From Saccopteryx bilineata (lineage: Eukaryota; Chordata; Mammalia; Chiroptera; Emballonuridae): a DNA stretch of 64,000 nucleotides. The notes beneath the pieces were generated by a model, which saw only the letters and a list, made by a program, of their open reading frames with translations, was not told the DNA's origin and did no database searches. Positions 33,601 through 43,944 of the stretch are shown here, piece by piece. The position numbers were made by a program, and so were the translations under genes. The stretch lies in NCBI RefSeq assembly GCF_036850765.1, contig NC_089495.1, positions 193,457,847-193,521,846 on the forward strand, written 5' to 3'. Within the stretch, counting starts at the first letter, position 1. The number at the start of each line of letters is the position of its first letter.

Positions 33601-33931
33601 TTAATTTGTAATAATAAATGCAAAAATAGACAAAGACTTAATGACTCACCTTACTGAAGAGAAAAAAATCAAGTTCCAGACTATTAAAAATGAAAAACGA
33701 CTTTTAACAGTTAAATAAAGCAGAAAATAATTAACTATGTTTAAGAACTGATATGTTCCAGGTTAGCAATTTTAGTTTTTCTTTCTATTTATACAAATTA
33801 AGGAATGGGGTGCATAATACATGTTGGCACAACTTTTCAAGCTTTAGAACACTTATTGCCCAAAATATACATATGTCCAAGAACTTGAGCATGAGTACAG
33901 ACTTTTCTGATCAACAATTAATGTACCACCT
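33601..33931. other. Unassigned intronic sequence
   Basis: AT-rich; no recognised element. Confidence 0.35.
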
Positions 33932-34218
33932 GCCTGTCCAGGTGGTGATGCAGTGGATAGAGCATCAGCCTGGGACTCTGAGGACCCAGGTTTGAAATCC
34001 CAAGGTTGCCGCTTGAGCATGGGATCATAGACATGACCCCAAGGTTGCTGGCTTGAGCCCAAAGATCGATGGCTTGAATCCAAAGATCTATGGCTTGAGC
34101 AAAGGGGTCATTGGCTTGACTGTAGCCCCCTGATTGAGGCACATATGAGAAAGCAATCAATGAACAACTAAAGTGATGCAACTATGAGTTGATCTCATTT
34201 CTCTCTCTCTCTCAAAAA
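33932..34218 (+). mobile_element. tRNA-derived SINE, family B (long variant)
   Basis: Head GCCTGTCCAGGTGGTGATGC. Successive modules (GGTTGCTGGCTTGAGCCC, GATCGATGGCTTGAATCC, GATCTATGGCTTGAGC) show internal repeat expansion. Confidence 0.9.
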
Positions 34219-34219
34219 A

Positions 34220-34303
34220 AGAACCAACTGATGAATGCATATAAGAAAACAAAAACTTGATCTCTCTCCTTCCTCTATCTCTAAAATCAATTCTTAAAAT
34301 TAT
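34220..34303 (+). mobile_element. Family D SINE, 3' fragment
   Basis: GAACCAACTGATGAATGCAT to TCTATCTCTAAAATCAATTC matches the family D body without head. It lies between a B and an A copy. Confidence 0.65.
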
Positions 34304-34316
34304 TTTTTATTTTTCA

Positions 34317-34676
34317 GCCCTGACTGGTTGGCTCAGTGGTAGAGCGTCGGCCTGGTGTGCAGGAGTCCCGGGTTCGATTCCTGGCCAGGGCACACAGGAG
34401 AAGCGCCCATCTGCTTCTCCACCCCTCCCCCTCTCCTTCCTCTCTGTCTCTCTCTTCCCCTCCCGCAGCCAAGGCTCCATTGGAGCAAAGTTGGCCCGGG
34501 CGCTGAGGATGGCTCTGTGGCCTCTGCCTCAGGCGCTAGAATGGCTCTGGTTGCAACAGAGCAACGCCCCAGATGGGCAGAGCATCACCCCCTGGTGGTC
34601 ATGCCGGGTGGATCCCGGTCGGGCGCATGCAGGAGTCTGTCTGACTGCCTCCCCGTTTCCAACTTCGGGGGGAAAA
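34317..34676 (+). mobile_element. tRNA-derived SINE, family A
   Basis: Full length with B box GGTTCGATTCC. Ends AACTTCGGGGGGAAAAA. The TSD AAATTATTTTTTATTTTT (slightly variable) surrounds it. Confidence 0.93.
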
Positions 34677-34679
34677 AAA

Positions 34680-34830
34680 ATTATTTTTTATTTTTAAAAG
34701 ACAGTAAAAAAAAAAACTGAAAACCACAATAAGAAATTGGTTATATGAATCTTATCAAATTCATTAGTACAATGGAATATTATATAGGCTTTTTAAAATG
34801 AGGTGCAGAGGCCCTCTAAGTTCTTTGGTT
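34680..34830 (+). repeat. Old L1 fragment
   Basis: CAATGGAATATTATATAGGC, followed by an L1-like downstream part, resembles the ORF2 end. Confidence 0.5.
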
Positions 34831-35129
34831 AAATTAAAAGACTGGGAGCCCACTGTGCTTCTATTTGTTTATTAAAAATAAAGAGGGAGGGGGAAATGGG
34901 GAAAAAAGAAATCATATAAAGGACGTCTTTTAACAGCAGTAGTAGCCTTTGGGGAGGATGTCTATAAAGATCAAAGACCTGAAGTACTAGGAGCCTTACT
35001 TTTTCACAGTACACCTTTTTGTACTGCTTTGACTCTACTATGTTTATGTCTTCTTTTCAATTTAAAAAATATGAACTTATAACTTTTTTTACTATAACTA
35101 AATACTACAGAATAAAAGATATAGGAAAG

Positions 35130-35375
35130 AGAAGATTAGAAGCAGCAATTCCGTTTAGATCTATCCCATTTCCTCCATTAAGTCTTCCTTAACAATCCCA
35201 GTTGAAAATGACCTTCTATTCCCCTGAACTTCCAAACCACTTATTTATGTTGGTGCAATTGTTTTTTCAATTATACTTATTTCTCAACTAGATTATAAGC
35301 ACCTCCATCACAAAGAGATTCTAATGTCCACAATGCTCAGCACAATCTTTGAAGAACAGTGAATAATGAATAAGA
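35130..35375 (+). repeat. L2 LINE 3' end
   Basis: CATTAAGTCTTCCTTAACAA, CTAGATTATAAGCACCTCC and AATGCTCAGCACAATCTTTG follow the L2 terminal order. Confidence 0.6.
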
Positions 35376-35657
35376 GCATTTGCACACTTATAGAAGGGCT
35401 GTCCAGTCCTAGGGCAATTAGGAAATATGAATGTTTTCTAAGGCCCAGACATGATTTATCTGGGACAACTCTATGACGGAGACATGGGTCCCAAGCAAAT
35501 CCTAGAGACTCTAATTTTACTCAATATTCAGGAAGAAAAATTAACCTGAGAGTTGAATACTAGAAAACTTTCACAACCAAACATCAAGTATTTTGGGGTA
35601 CCTATATGAATATAATTCAAAAAATAATATAGCATTTTAAAAGCTTATAAAACATTA
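35376..35657. other. Unassigned intronic sequence
   Basis: No recognised element. Confidence 0.3.
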
Positions 35658-36024
35658 GCCCTGGATGGTTGGCTCAGTGGTAGAGCGTCGGCCTGCATGC
35701 AGAAGTCACAGGTTCGATTCCTGGCCAGGGCACACAGGAGAAGCACCCATCTGCTTCTCCACCCCTCCCCCTCTCCTTCCTCTCTGTTTCTCGCTTCCCC
35801 TCCCGCAGCCAGGGCTCCATTGGAGCAGAGTTGGCCCGGGCGCTGAGGATGGCTCTGTGGCCTCTGCCTCAGGCACTGGAATGGCTCTGGTTGCAGCAGA
35901 GCGAAGCCCCAGGTGGGCAGAGCATTGCCCCCTGGTGGGCATGCTGGGTGGATCCCGGTCGGGTGCATGCAGGAGTCTGTCTGACTGCCTCCCTGTTTCC
36001 AACTTCAGAAAAGTATAAAAAATA

Positions 36025-36050
<26 letters not shown>
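35658..36050 (+). mobile_element. tRNA-derived SINE, family A
   Basis: Head GCCCTGGATGGTTGGCTCAG, a small deletion in the anticodon-arm region (CGGCCTGCATGC), and A20 tail. TSDs AAGCTTATAAAACA and AAGTTTATAAAACA. Confidence 0.95.
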
Positions 36051-36058
<8 letters not shown>

Positions 36059-36488
36059 AAAACAAATGGTCCCACCTCAAAAAATGGACAATTTTGGGTC
36101 TGGCCTACCAATCATAAATACTGATTCTTATGCAAATGAACAGATAATTACAATTCATATCTGGCAACAAGAATTATATTTTCAGTTGTGGTCTGGGAAA
36201 TTTACTTAAATGAAACAGGCTCTGAGCTGGACCTTAATGACTAGATAACAAGGAAGAAGCAAAAAAAAATTAGTATGACTCAGGGGCAACAAAAGTGGGA
36301 AAGACTGATTTTTTAAAAACACTGTGGTAAGAGCTGAATATTAGATTAAGGAATTTGGGCTGCACACTGAAGATTCTTAAGCAAAAAAATAAATGTGATC
36401 AGATATTTAATAAGATTAAACTGGCAAAAGTAGAGAGTACTAAGGGAAAAATGTATCAATAGGATTCTACAAAAACAAAACCACTTGG
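36051..36488 (+). repeat. Old interspersed repeat fragment (unresolved family) and flank
   Basis: CTCTGAGCTGGACCTTAATG and GCTGCACACTGAAGATTC...TGTGATCAGATATTTAATAAG resemble the same mammal-wide repeat as at 19.5-20.3 kb. Confidence 0.4.
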
Positions 36489-36855
36489 GCCCTGGCTGGT
36501 TGGCTCAGTGGTAGAGCTTCAGCCAGGTGTGCAGGAGTCCCAGGTTCAATTCCCAGACAGGGCACACAGGAGAAGCGCCCATCTGCTTCTCCACCCCTCC
36601 CCCTCTCCTTCCTCTCTGTCCTTCTCTTCCCCTCCCGCAGCCGAGGCTCCATTGGAGCAAAGTTGGCCCGGGCGCCAAGGATGGCTCTGTGGCCTCTGCC
36701 TCAGGCACTAGAATGGCTCTGGTTGCAACAGAGCAACGCCCCAGCTGGGCAGAGCATCGCCCCCCTAGTGGGCATGCCGGGTGGATCCCGGTGGGGTGCA
36801 TGCGGGAGTCTGTCTGACTGCCTCTCGTTTCCAACTTTAGAAAAATACAAAAAAA
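36489..36855 (+). mobile_element. tRNA-derived SINE, family A
   Basis: B box GGTTCAATTCC and changes in the head (GAGCTTCAGCCAGG). Body end GTGGGGTGCATGCGGG. TSD around AAAACCACTT. Confidence 0.93.
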
Positions 36856-37311
36856 AAAACCACTTTATTCAATACCATCACTCACTCAACATTCATTGAA
36901 TATTTAAATGATCAAGTCTTGAAATGTCTTACAGCTGTGCTGTTGCTAATGGCTTCTCACCAATAGAAACAGTGCTCTCTCCATATTAGAGTCTTCCTCA
37001 CTTTTCAAGGTCCTGCATCCTGATCACCTGGCCAGAGATAGTCCCTTTCCTCCTCTGAACTTCTCCACAATCTTTAATGCGCAAAACAGGCTGCCTTGTA
37101 CTGAAGTGACATGAGCACTTGATTGTGTACACTTGAAAAGTCAAAACCTTTTTAACGTTCACAGTGCCTTATCTTAATAAATATTAAGTATGCATGTATA
37201 TGCAGAAGTGGGCAACAGCCAAGCAGTAGCAAATTAAAGACCACTAAAGCTTAAGGCCCCACAGCTAAGAGAATGGTGGTATGAAAACTCAGTTTAAAAA
37301 GTCTCACAGCT
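36856..37311. other. Unassigned intronic sequence
   Basis: Includes TCTTCCTCACTTTTCAAGG-type sequence that may be an old L2 piece; nothing firm. Confidence 0.35.
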
Positions 37312-37567
37312 GCCTGACCAGGTGGTGGCACAGTGGATAGAACATCAGAGTGGGATGCAGAGACCCAAGTTTGAGACCCTGAGGTTGCCAGCTTGAACCC
37401 AAGGTCGCTGGCTTGAACAAGGGGTCACTTGCTTTGCTGTAGCCGCCCCCCCCCCCCGCCACGGTCAAAGCAAATATGAGAAAGCAATCAATGAACAACT
37501 AAAGCGCCACACCAAAAATTAATGCTTCTCATCTCTCTCCCTTCCTGTCTGTCTGTCCCTATCTAAC

Positions 37568-37598
<31 letters not shown>

Positions 37599-37610
37599 GT
37601 CCAAAAAAAA
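37312..37610 (+). mobile_element. tRNA-derived SINE, family B with C12 run
   Basis: Head GCCTGACCAGGTGGTGGCAC, shortened module set, an unbroken C12 at 37446-37457, (CT)n tail and A13. TSDs AAAAAGTCTCACAGC and AAAAAGTCTCAGAGC. Confidence 0.92.
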
Positions 37611-37623
37611 AAAAAGTCTCAGA

Positions 37624-37985
37624 GCCCTGACCAATGGTATAGCATCAGCCCGGCGTGTGGATGTCCTGGGTTCAATTCCCAGTCAGAGCACACAGGAGAA
37701 GCATCCATCTGCTTCTCAACCCCTCCCCCTCTCCTTTCTTCTCTCTCCCTCTCTCTTCCCCTCCCATAGCCAAGGCTCCAGCCAAGACGCAGAGTTGGCC
37801 CAGGAGGAGTGGGATGGCTCCATGGCCTCCACCTCAGGCGCTAGAATGGCTCCAGTTGCAACGGAGCAACATCCCAGATGGGCAAAGGATCGCCCCCTAG
37901 TGGGCATGCCGGGTGGATCCTGGTTGAGCACATGCAGGAGTCTCTCTGTTTCCCTGCTTCTCACTTCATAAAAAATCAACAAAAA
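37624..37985 (+). mobile_element. tRNA-derived SINE, family A inserted at the edge of a family B copy
   Basis: Head GCCCTGACCAATGGTATAGC lacks the GGTTGGCTCA segment, so the A box is lost. The 3' flank AAATCTCACATGG repeats the sequence before the head and before the preceding B element. Confidence 0.9.
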
Positions 37986-38200
37986 AAAATCTCACATGGG
38001 AGCTATTTTGTACTCTGGGGGAAATGGGGGAGTGGGAGAGATACTGAATGTTACTTATGAAAATTCACGATTTCAGGCTTGCCTAATTTGGGATGGATAC
38101 ACCTAAGGCTTCCACCATTCTAGATATGGTTGTGCACTTTGAAAGTAGCTCCCTGAATTCATTTTATCGATACTCAAAATGATTTTTAAAACTTAATACA

Positions 38201-38416
38201 GCCTGACCTGTGGTGGCGCAGTGGATAAAGCGTTGACCTGGAAATGCTGAGGTCGCCAGTTCGAAACCCTGGGCTTGCCTGGTCAAGGCACATATGGGAG
38301 TTGACGCTTCCAGCTCCTCCCCCCTTCTCTCTCTCTGTCTCTCTCTCCTCTCTCTCTCTCTCCTCTCTAAAAATAAATAAATAAAATAAAATAAAATTTT
38401 AAAAAAATTAAAAAAT
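38201..38416 (+). mobile_element. tRNA-derived SINE, family C
   Basis: Near-consensus head and B box GTTCGAAACCC. Expanded TCTCTCTC tract and AATAAATAAAATAAAATAAA tail. TSD AAAACTTAATACA. Confidence 0.95.
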
Positions 38417-38602
38417 AAAAACTTAATACAGTAAGAAGTCCTACCTTATGATACGAAGATACCACCAACCCTTCAATAAAAGCAGCATGCGTGTGGAGTT
38501 ATTTTTCTTACTGGTGAAGTTAAACTTTCCTAGATGCAATCAAACACTTGCCCTGACAGCAAGGGAGCCAACTACTTTTGTTGGAATAAAAGTATGGTTA
38601 TA

Positions 38603-38964
38603 GCCTGACCAGGCGGTGGCGCAGTGGATAGAGCGTCGAACTAGCATGTGGAAGGACCCAGGTTCCAGACCCCGTGGTCACCAGCTTGAGCGCAGGCTCA
38701 TCTAGTTTGAGCAAAAGCCCACCAGCTTGAACCCAAGGTCGCGCTGGCCCCAGCAAGGGGTTACTCAGTCTGCTGAAGGCCCGCAGTCAAGGCACATGTG
38801 AGAAAGCAATCAATGAACAACTAAGGTGTTGCAACAAGCAACGAAAAACTAATGACTGATACTTCTCATCTCTCTCCGTTCATGTCTGTCTGTCCCTGTC
38901 TATCCCTCTCTCTGACTCACTCTCCGTCTCTGTAAAAAATAAAAAATAAATTTAAAAATAAAAA
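38603..38964 (+). mobile_element. tRNA-derived SINE, family B
   Basis: Head GCCTGACCAGGCGGTGGCGC, and a local GTTGCAACAAGCAACGAAAA duplication in the 3' body. TSD AAAAGTATGGTTATA / AGAAGTATGGTTATA. Confidence 0.95.
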
Positions 38965-40334
38965 AGAAGTATGGTTATAAAACACAACCATCAGGCAGGT
39001 GCAAAAGGAAAGAGATGAGGCTAGATGGAACAGAGAGCATGTAGACTAAAGACATTTTGGTGGAGAGAACATTGGGTAACCCTTAATACATTTTCAAATA
39101 AAGTTGCCAAATTTCAATCTGGGAACAAAATCAAGCTGATACAGCTACTCTACAGAGTGACTTAAATTCAGTAATAAATTCACTGATGACAGCTTTACTG
39201 AGAGTAAAGAAAATATTTCTTCATTTTCTCAAACCAGGAGGAGGAGGTTGAAAATTCTTTCTTTCTCTCTCTCTTTCTCTCATACACACACGCACACACA
39301 TACACATTTTTTTGCAGTTCATAGGATATACTACAGTGAAGTCAGAAGCTCAAAGTCATCCTGTCCCCAAACTCATGAGTCAGCACAGACACCTGCATCT
39401 TCACATTTGGTATAAAAAGCTTAATCCACTTAATGTTTAACAAAAACTTTAATAAAAATTCTGCTCATCTAATTAATATCAGAAACTTTAGAAGACAGCA
39501 TACTCCATCTCACTGTTTTATAAATCTAAAAAAAAAGAGACTGAATGCACAAACCTTATAGTACAAGCTCACAAATGATTCTCAACTCTTCACTGGTAAG
39601 TATTCTTTTCAAAACAACAAGTTAACAAATAATGTTAACTAGGTAACAAAGGAGAAAAATATTCAATGGTTTTCATGTGTGAATTTTTTATTAAGTTGTT
39701 TTAAAACTGAATACATGATCACTGTGTTCTCTCTACACATTACAATAACAATTAACTATCATTTATAAAAATATCAGTTTAAGACATTTAGATTATGATA
39801 AACATTTCCTCTCAAAGCAAAAATAATTTGGTTTTAGATTTCACTTAAAACAGAAAAGCAAAGAATATTTTCTCAAAGTCCCTCACACATACCTTTTTTG
39901 TTAAAACCCTTTCTCCCCCTCCCTAGGGCCTTCTCTTTTGTACTCAAGTTCTCAAATGCATAAGATGGAGGAACAATACCACAATACAACTGCAGGCTTC
40001 CTGCCTACTAGTTATTATTCTCAAGACTTGAAAACTTTCAAAACACTGCTTGGGTTGTTTGAAATTCCCTCTTTCAGATTCTCCCTCCTTCATGGAACGT
40101 ACATTTCAGAGAACGACTTTGAAAATGTCTTGCTGCACCCAATCAAAATGCGACACGAAATAAAAACACCAGCCTTAGCTATAAAGGTGGGATATAAAGG
40201 TCGGAAATCTGGCAAAAGTGATCTGAAAGTACAGAACAGAAAGAATGTATTTCTGGCCAAACACAGAAATAGTATTTTCTCATGCATATTAATCCTCTTT
40301 CTGAAAATTTTCACGTTTATATGGAAGTATCTAT
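38965..40334. other. Repeat-poor intronic block
   Basis: About 1.4 kb without a recognised element. It has a CT/CA microsatellite at 39261-39306. A plus-strand open frame at 39938-40342 (first ATG 39956) is the longest outside SINEs in this part, but no domain is recognised and it ends inside a SINE. Confidence 0.45.
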
Positions 40335-40481
40335 TTTTTTAATTGATTTCAGAGAGGAAGGGACCATAGAAAGTGAGATAGGAACACAGATCTGTTCCTG
40401 TATGTGTCCTGACCAGGGATCAAACTGCCAACCTCTGTGTTTTGAGACGAAGCTCTAACCAATGGAGCCATTCGGCCAGAG
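40335..40481 (-). mobile_element. tRNA-derived SINE, family D
   Basis: In reverse: TTTTTTAATTGATTTCAGAG tail, GTGTCCTGACCAGGGATC, AATGGAGCCATTCGGCCAG head complement. TSD ATGGAAGTATCT at both ends. Confidence 0.9.
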
Positions 40482-40804
40482 CTACATGGAAGTATCTTAA
40501 AGACTATAATAGTGCCATCAATTTTTTTTTAACAACACCATATAGAGATCTAAAGGTCACAAACTACATTGGATTGAATAGAAAGGGCTACATTAATTAT
40601 TACTTACAAAGGGAACTTCACACTAAAATGAAGTACATTCATTTATTTTAAAAAGTTGTCAATGCAGAAAATTACCAGCAGTAGTCACCTGGAAACCTGG
40701 GACAATTCCCATTTCCTCTAACCACACTTTGATGGTAGCAGTAGTACTTACTAACAAAATGATTTGGTTATTAAGATAAACCTTATGTAGCTATTCGATT
40801 AGAG

Positions 40805-40852
40805 CAGCGGTTCTCAACCTGTGGGTCACGACCCACAGGTTGAGAACCGCTG
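40805..40852. mobile_element. Minimal SPIN-like hAT palindrome (48 bp)
   Basis: Two perfect 23-bp inverted arms, starting CAGCGGTTCTCAACCTG and ending in its reverse complement, are joined by two bases (AC at 40828-40829). A perfect 8-bp TSD GATTAGAG lies at 40797-40804 and 40853-40860 and fits the NNNTANNN hAT/Buster target rule. The arm matches, from memory, the terminal repeat of SPIN elements. There is no interior at all. Confidence 0.92.
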
Positions 40853-40860
40853 GATTAGAG

Positions 40861-41406
40861 GGAGGGGCTACATAAATTATCCACCCAGCTCAATATGGGT
40901 TCTTTCCTTTTTAAAGGCAAAAGCATTAAAAATTAAGGTAAAACATGAACAACTTGTCAAATTGTTACAATAAATAAAACTTTTCCCACATCCCTTAACA
41001 AACACAAAAAGACTAACCTATTTTAAACAGTTATTAAATACAACTCAATCTCAGTACAACAAAATAATTTAGCTACTCCCCTGGAGTTTGTTATAATGGG
41101 ATTTAACCTGTACACTTAACATTCAATTAACCATGAGGCTTATCCTAATTGAGGATTATGCTGACTTCTGCAGTCCCTTCCCATCTATCCATCTACCACT
41201 CCAACTCAGCTGCCACAGCTACCAAAAGCAAAGCCCCAGGGAGCAGATTATCCATTGCTATGTGATACCCAGGCCAATATTTCCTTTCATCATGATGTGG
41301 ATGATGAAGAGTTAAATTCAGTAATCCAGTCAGTCAAGTCTCCAAAAAGTGCAGCTTCATAATCCTCACAGCCTCTAACCAAGGAAATTAAACATTAAAG
41401 AACTTA
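40861..41406. other. Unassigned intronic sequence
   Basis: No recognised repeat. It includes a less AT-rich stretch 41150-41290 without exon features. Confidence 0.35.
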
Positions 41407-41600
41407 GCCTGACCTGTGGTGGCTCAGTGGATACAGCTTCAACCTAGAACGCTGAGATCGCTGGTTTGAAACCCCAAGCTTGCCTGGTCAAGGCACATAC
41501 GAGGAGCAACTTCTGCAAGGTGATGCTTCCTGTTCTCCCCCACCCCTCTCCTCTCTCTAAAATCAATAAATAAAATCTTTAAAACTAAAAGAAATAAAAA
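41407..41600 (+). mobile_element. tRNA-derived SINE, family C (diverged)
   Basis: Head GCCTGACCTGTGGTGGCTC, GGTTTGAAACCCC B box and an extra GAGGAGCAACTTCTGC segment in the body. AATAAATAAAATC tail. Confidence 0.88.
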
Positions 41601-41726
41601 AAGAATTGGGCAATTAAAAAATATTAACAGAAAAGAAAAAATAGGATGCAGATGTTCCTAATGAAAAGTAAGGAAAAGCGCAAACAGAAAAGTAGTAGTT
41701 TATTTGCTCTTAGAATAGTCTTTGAG

Positions 41727-41901
41727 GCCTGACCTGTGGTGGCGCAGTGGATCAAGTGTCGACCTGGAACACTGAGGTCACCGGTTCAAAACCCTGGGCT
41801 TGCCTGGTCAAGGCACATATGGGAGTTGACGCTTCCTGCTCCTCCCCCCTCCTATCTCTCTCTCTCTCTCTTCTCTAACATGAATAAATAAATAAAAATA
41901 A
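41727..41901 (+). mobile_element. tRNA-derived SINE, family C
   Basis: Near-consensus head and body. TSDs TTAGAATAGTCTTTGA and TTAGAACAGTCTTTGA (one difference over 16 bp). Confidence 0.95.
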
Positions 41902-42355
41902 TTTTAGAACAGTCTTTGAAATAGGTAAAGACTGTGTACCATTTGGGTCAGACTTCTTTCCTTTGCCTCTAAGCCACAAAGTTTACTACAGATAGTGAAA
42001 TAAACCTTTACTGCCCCCTGTAAACTGACCTAGGTCGGCAGACCCTACCAAAGTGAGTCAATGCTGACAAAGCTGGGAACTGACAGCAGGTAGTCTAAGA
42101 AGATGACCCAGCTTGTGGATAAACCAGCCTCCTAGCCATTGCATGTCTCCCCTTCCACTCCTGCTGTGTGTCTTCTGGCCATTTTCCTGCTCATTTAACA
42201 ACTCTTCACCAGAAGGTAGGAAAGGGAGAGGCGATTAAATTTAAGTCAACCAGATCATTTGTTAGGGAGCTGAAAATAAGGTTAGGCTCTGAATAAATTG
42301 CATCCATAAGTCCGAATAATAATCTCCCAGAAACCCTGTCAGAAAACCACATGGG

Positions 42356-42534
42356 CCTGGTCTGTGGTGGTACAGTGGATAGATCGTCGAACTGGAATGC
42401 TGAGGTCACCAGTTCAAAACCCTAGGTTTGTCCTGTCAAAGCACATACAACAAGCAACCAATAACTCAAGTGAAGCAACTACTTTCCCCCATACTGTGTA
42501 AAATCAATTAATAAAATCTTTTTAAAAAGAGAGA
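42356..42534 (+). mobile_element. tRNA-derived SINE, family C (older)
   Basis: Head GCCTGGTCTGTGGTGGTAC, GTTCAAAACCC B box and AAGTGAAGCAACTAC body similar to the copy at 16116. TSDs AAAACCACATGGGCC and AAAACCAAACGGGCC. Confidence 0.9.
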
Positions 42535-42864
42535 GAAAACCAAACGGGCCAAATGAGTTTACCTAGCAAATATTAACAAAGTGCAGAAATAAGCCTCATT
42601 ACAATAAAGCACCTCCTCCACTTTAATTGTGAAATGTTCATTTTGTAATTCCTTCCCACACTCCCAAAAACACTCAAAATGGGAGAAAATGCCTAGTTTA
42701 CTGCAGCACTCAATCTCAATGCTATCCCTGAGGATCTAAGCTAACAGTCACCCATTTCTTTTACCTGAACTATGAGGAAAAAGAAAAATTAACATGCATT
42801 CCCAACACTACATTTTCTGTTCCTAGAGCTCTAACTACTAAATAATACAAATAACAAATATTCT
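42535..42864. other. Unassigned intronic sequence
   Basis: AT-rich, with no recognised element. Confidence 0.35.
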
Positions 42865-43218
42865 GCCTGACCAGGCGGTGGCACAGTGGATAGAGCATCG
42901 GACTAGGATGCCGAGGACCCAGGTTGAGCACGGGCTCATCTGGTTTGAGCAAAGCTCACCAGCTTGGACCCAAGGTCGCTGGCTCGAGCAAGGGGTCACA
43001 CGGTCTGCTGAAGGCCCGCAATCAAGGCACATATGAGAAAGCAATCAATGAACAACTAGGGTGTCGCAATGCGCAACAAAAAACTAATGATTGATGCTTT
43101 CCATCTCTCCATCCCTGTCTGTCTTTCCCTGTCTATCCCTCTCTCTGACTCTGTAAAAAAAAAAAAAAAAAAAAAAAAAAGAATGAAAGAAAGAAAGAAA
43201 AAAAAAAAAAAAGAATGA
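42865..43218 (+). mobile_element. tRNA-derived SINE, family B, module-deleted, complex A tail
   Basis: Head GCCTGACCAGGCGGTGGCAC. The first module is deleted (CCAGGTTGAGCACGGGC). The tail is A26 followed by GAATGAAAGAAAGAAAG and A14, a tail that has turned into a GAAA microsatellite. Confidence 0.93.
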
Positions 43219-43564
43219 AAGAAATATTCTTCACTAAGAAATAATTCAAACCAAACTGGGACAGGTTCTGTCTAGTTTCACCTATGAGAAACTGCAATAC
43301 CTCTTCAATCATGATTAAAGGAGTAACAATTGTGTTAAATTGTGATCCCTTTGCTGAGCAGATGAGTAACACCTGCAGACTATATTCATTCCAAATGCGC
43401 AACAAATCAAAAGTCTTCCAAAAAGTCTACATCCTCTGGCCATGGTTTGAAACTATACAGCTTTAAAAAATGCAAACAAAAACCCTGAAGCCACTTAATA
43501 CCAATGAAAACTAGGGTGATTTTTTATCTTACCCCACTGACCAAACTAAAATAAGAATTTTTTA
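43219..43564. other. Unassigned intronic sequence
   Basis: No recognised element. Confidence 0.35.
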
Positions 43565-43932
43565 GGCCCTGGCTGATTGATTCAGGGGTAGAGGGTCAGC
43601 CTGGCGTGTGGATGTCTTGGGTTCAATTTCCGGTCAGGACACACAGGAGAAGCGCCCATATACTTCTCCACCCCGCCCCCTCCCTCTTGCTTCTCTCCAT
43701 TTCTCTCTCTCCCCCACCTCCTGCAGCCATGGCTCAATTGAAGTGAGTTGGCCATGGGCACTGAGGATGCTCTGTAGCCTCCACCTCAGGTGCTAAGAAG
43801 AGCTTGGTTGCTGAGCAACAGAGCAATACCCAGATAGGCAAAGCATCGCCCCTTAGTGTGCTTGCTTGCTGGGTAGATCCCCCTCCTGGCACATGCAGGA
43901 GTCTGTCTCTGCCTCCCTGCCTCTCACTGAAT
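43565..43932 (+). mobile_element. tRNA-derived SINE, family A (old)
   Basis: Diverged head GCCCTGGCTGATTGATTCAG and body CAGCCATGGCTCAATTGAAG. The copy nearest the promoter in the intron. Confidence 0.85.
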
Positions 43933-43944
43933 ATTTTTTATTTT

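Noticed and set aside
39261..39306. CT/CA microsatellite as a SINE tail
   Set aside because: No SINE head or body precedes it and no flanking duplication was found; treated as simple sequence.
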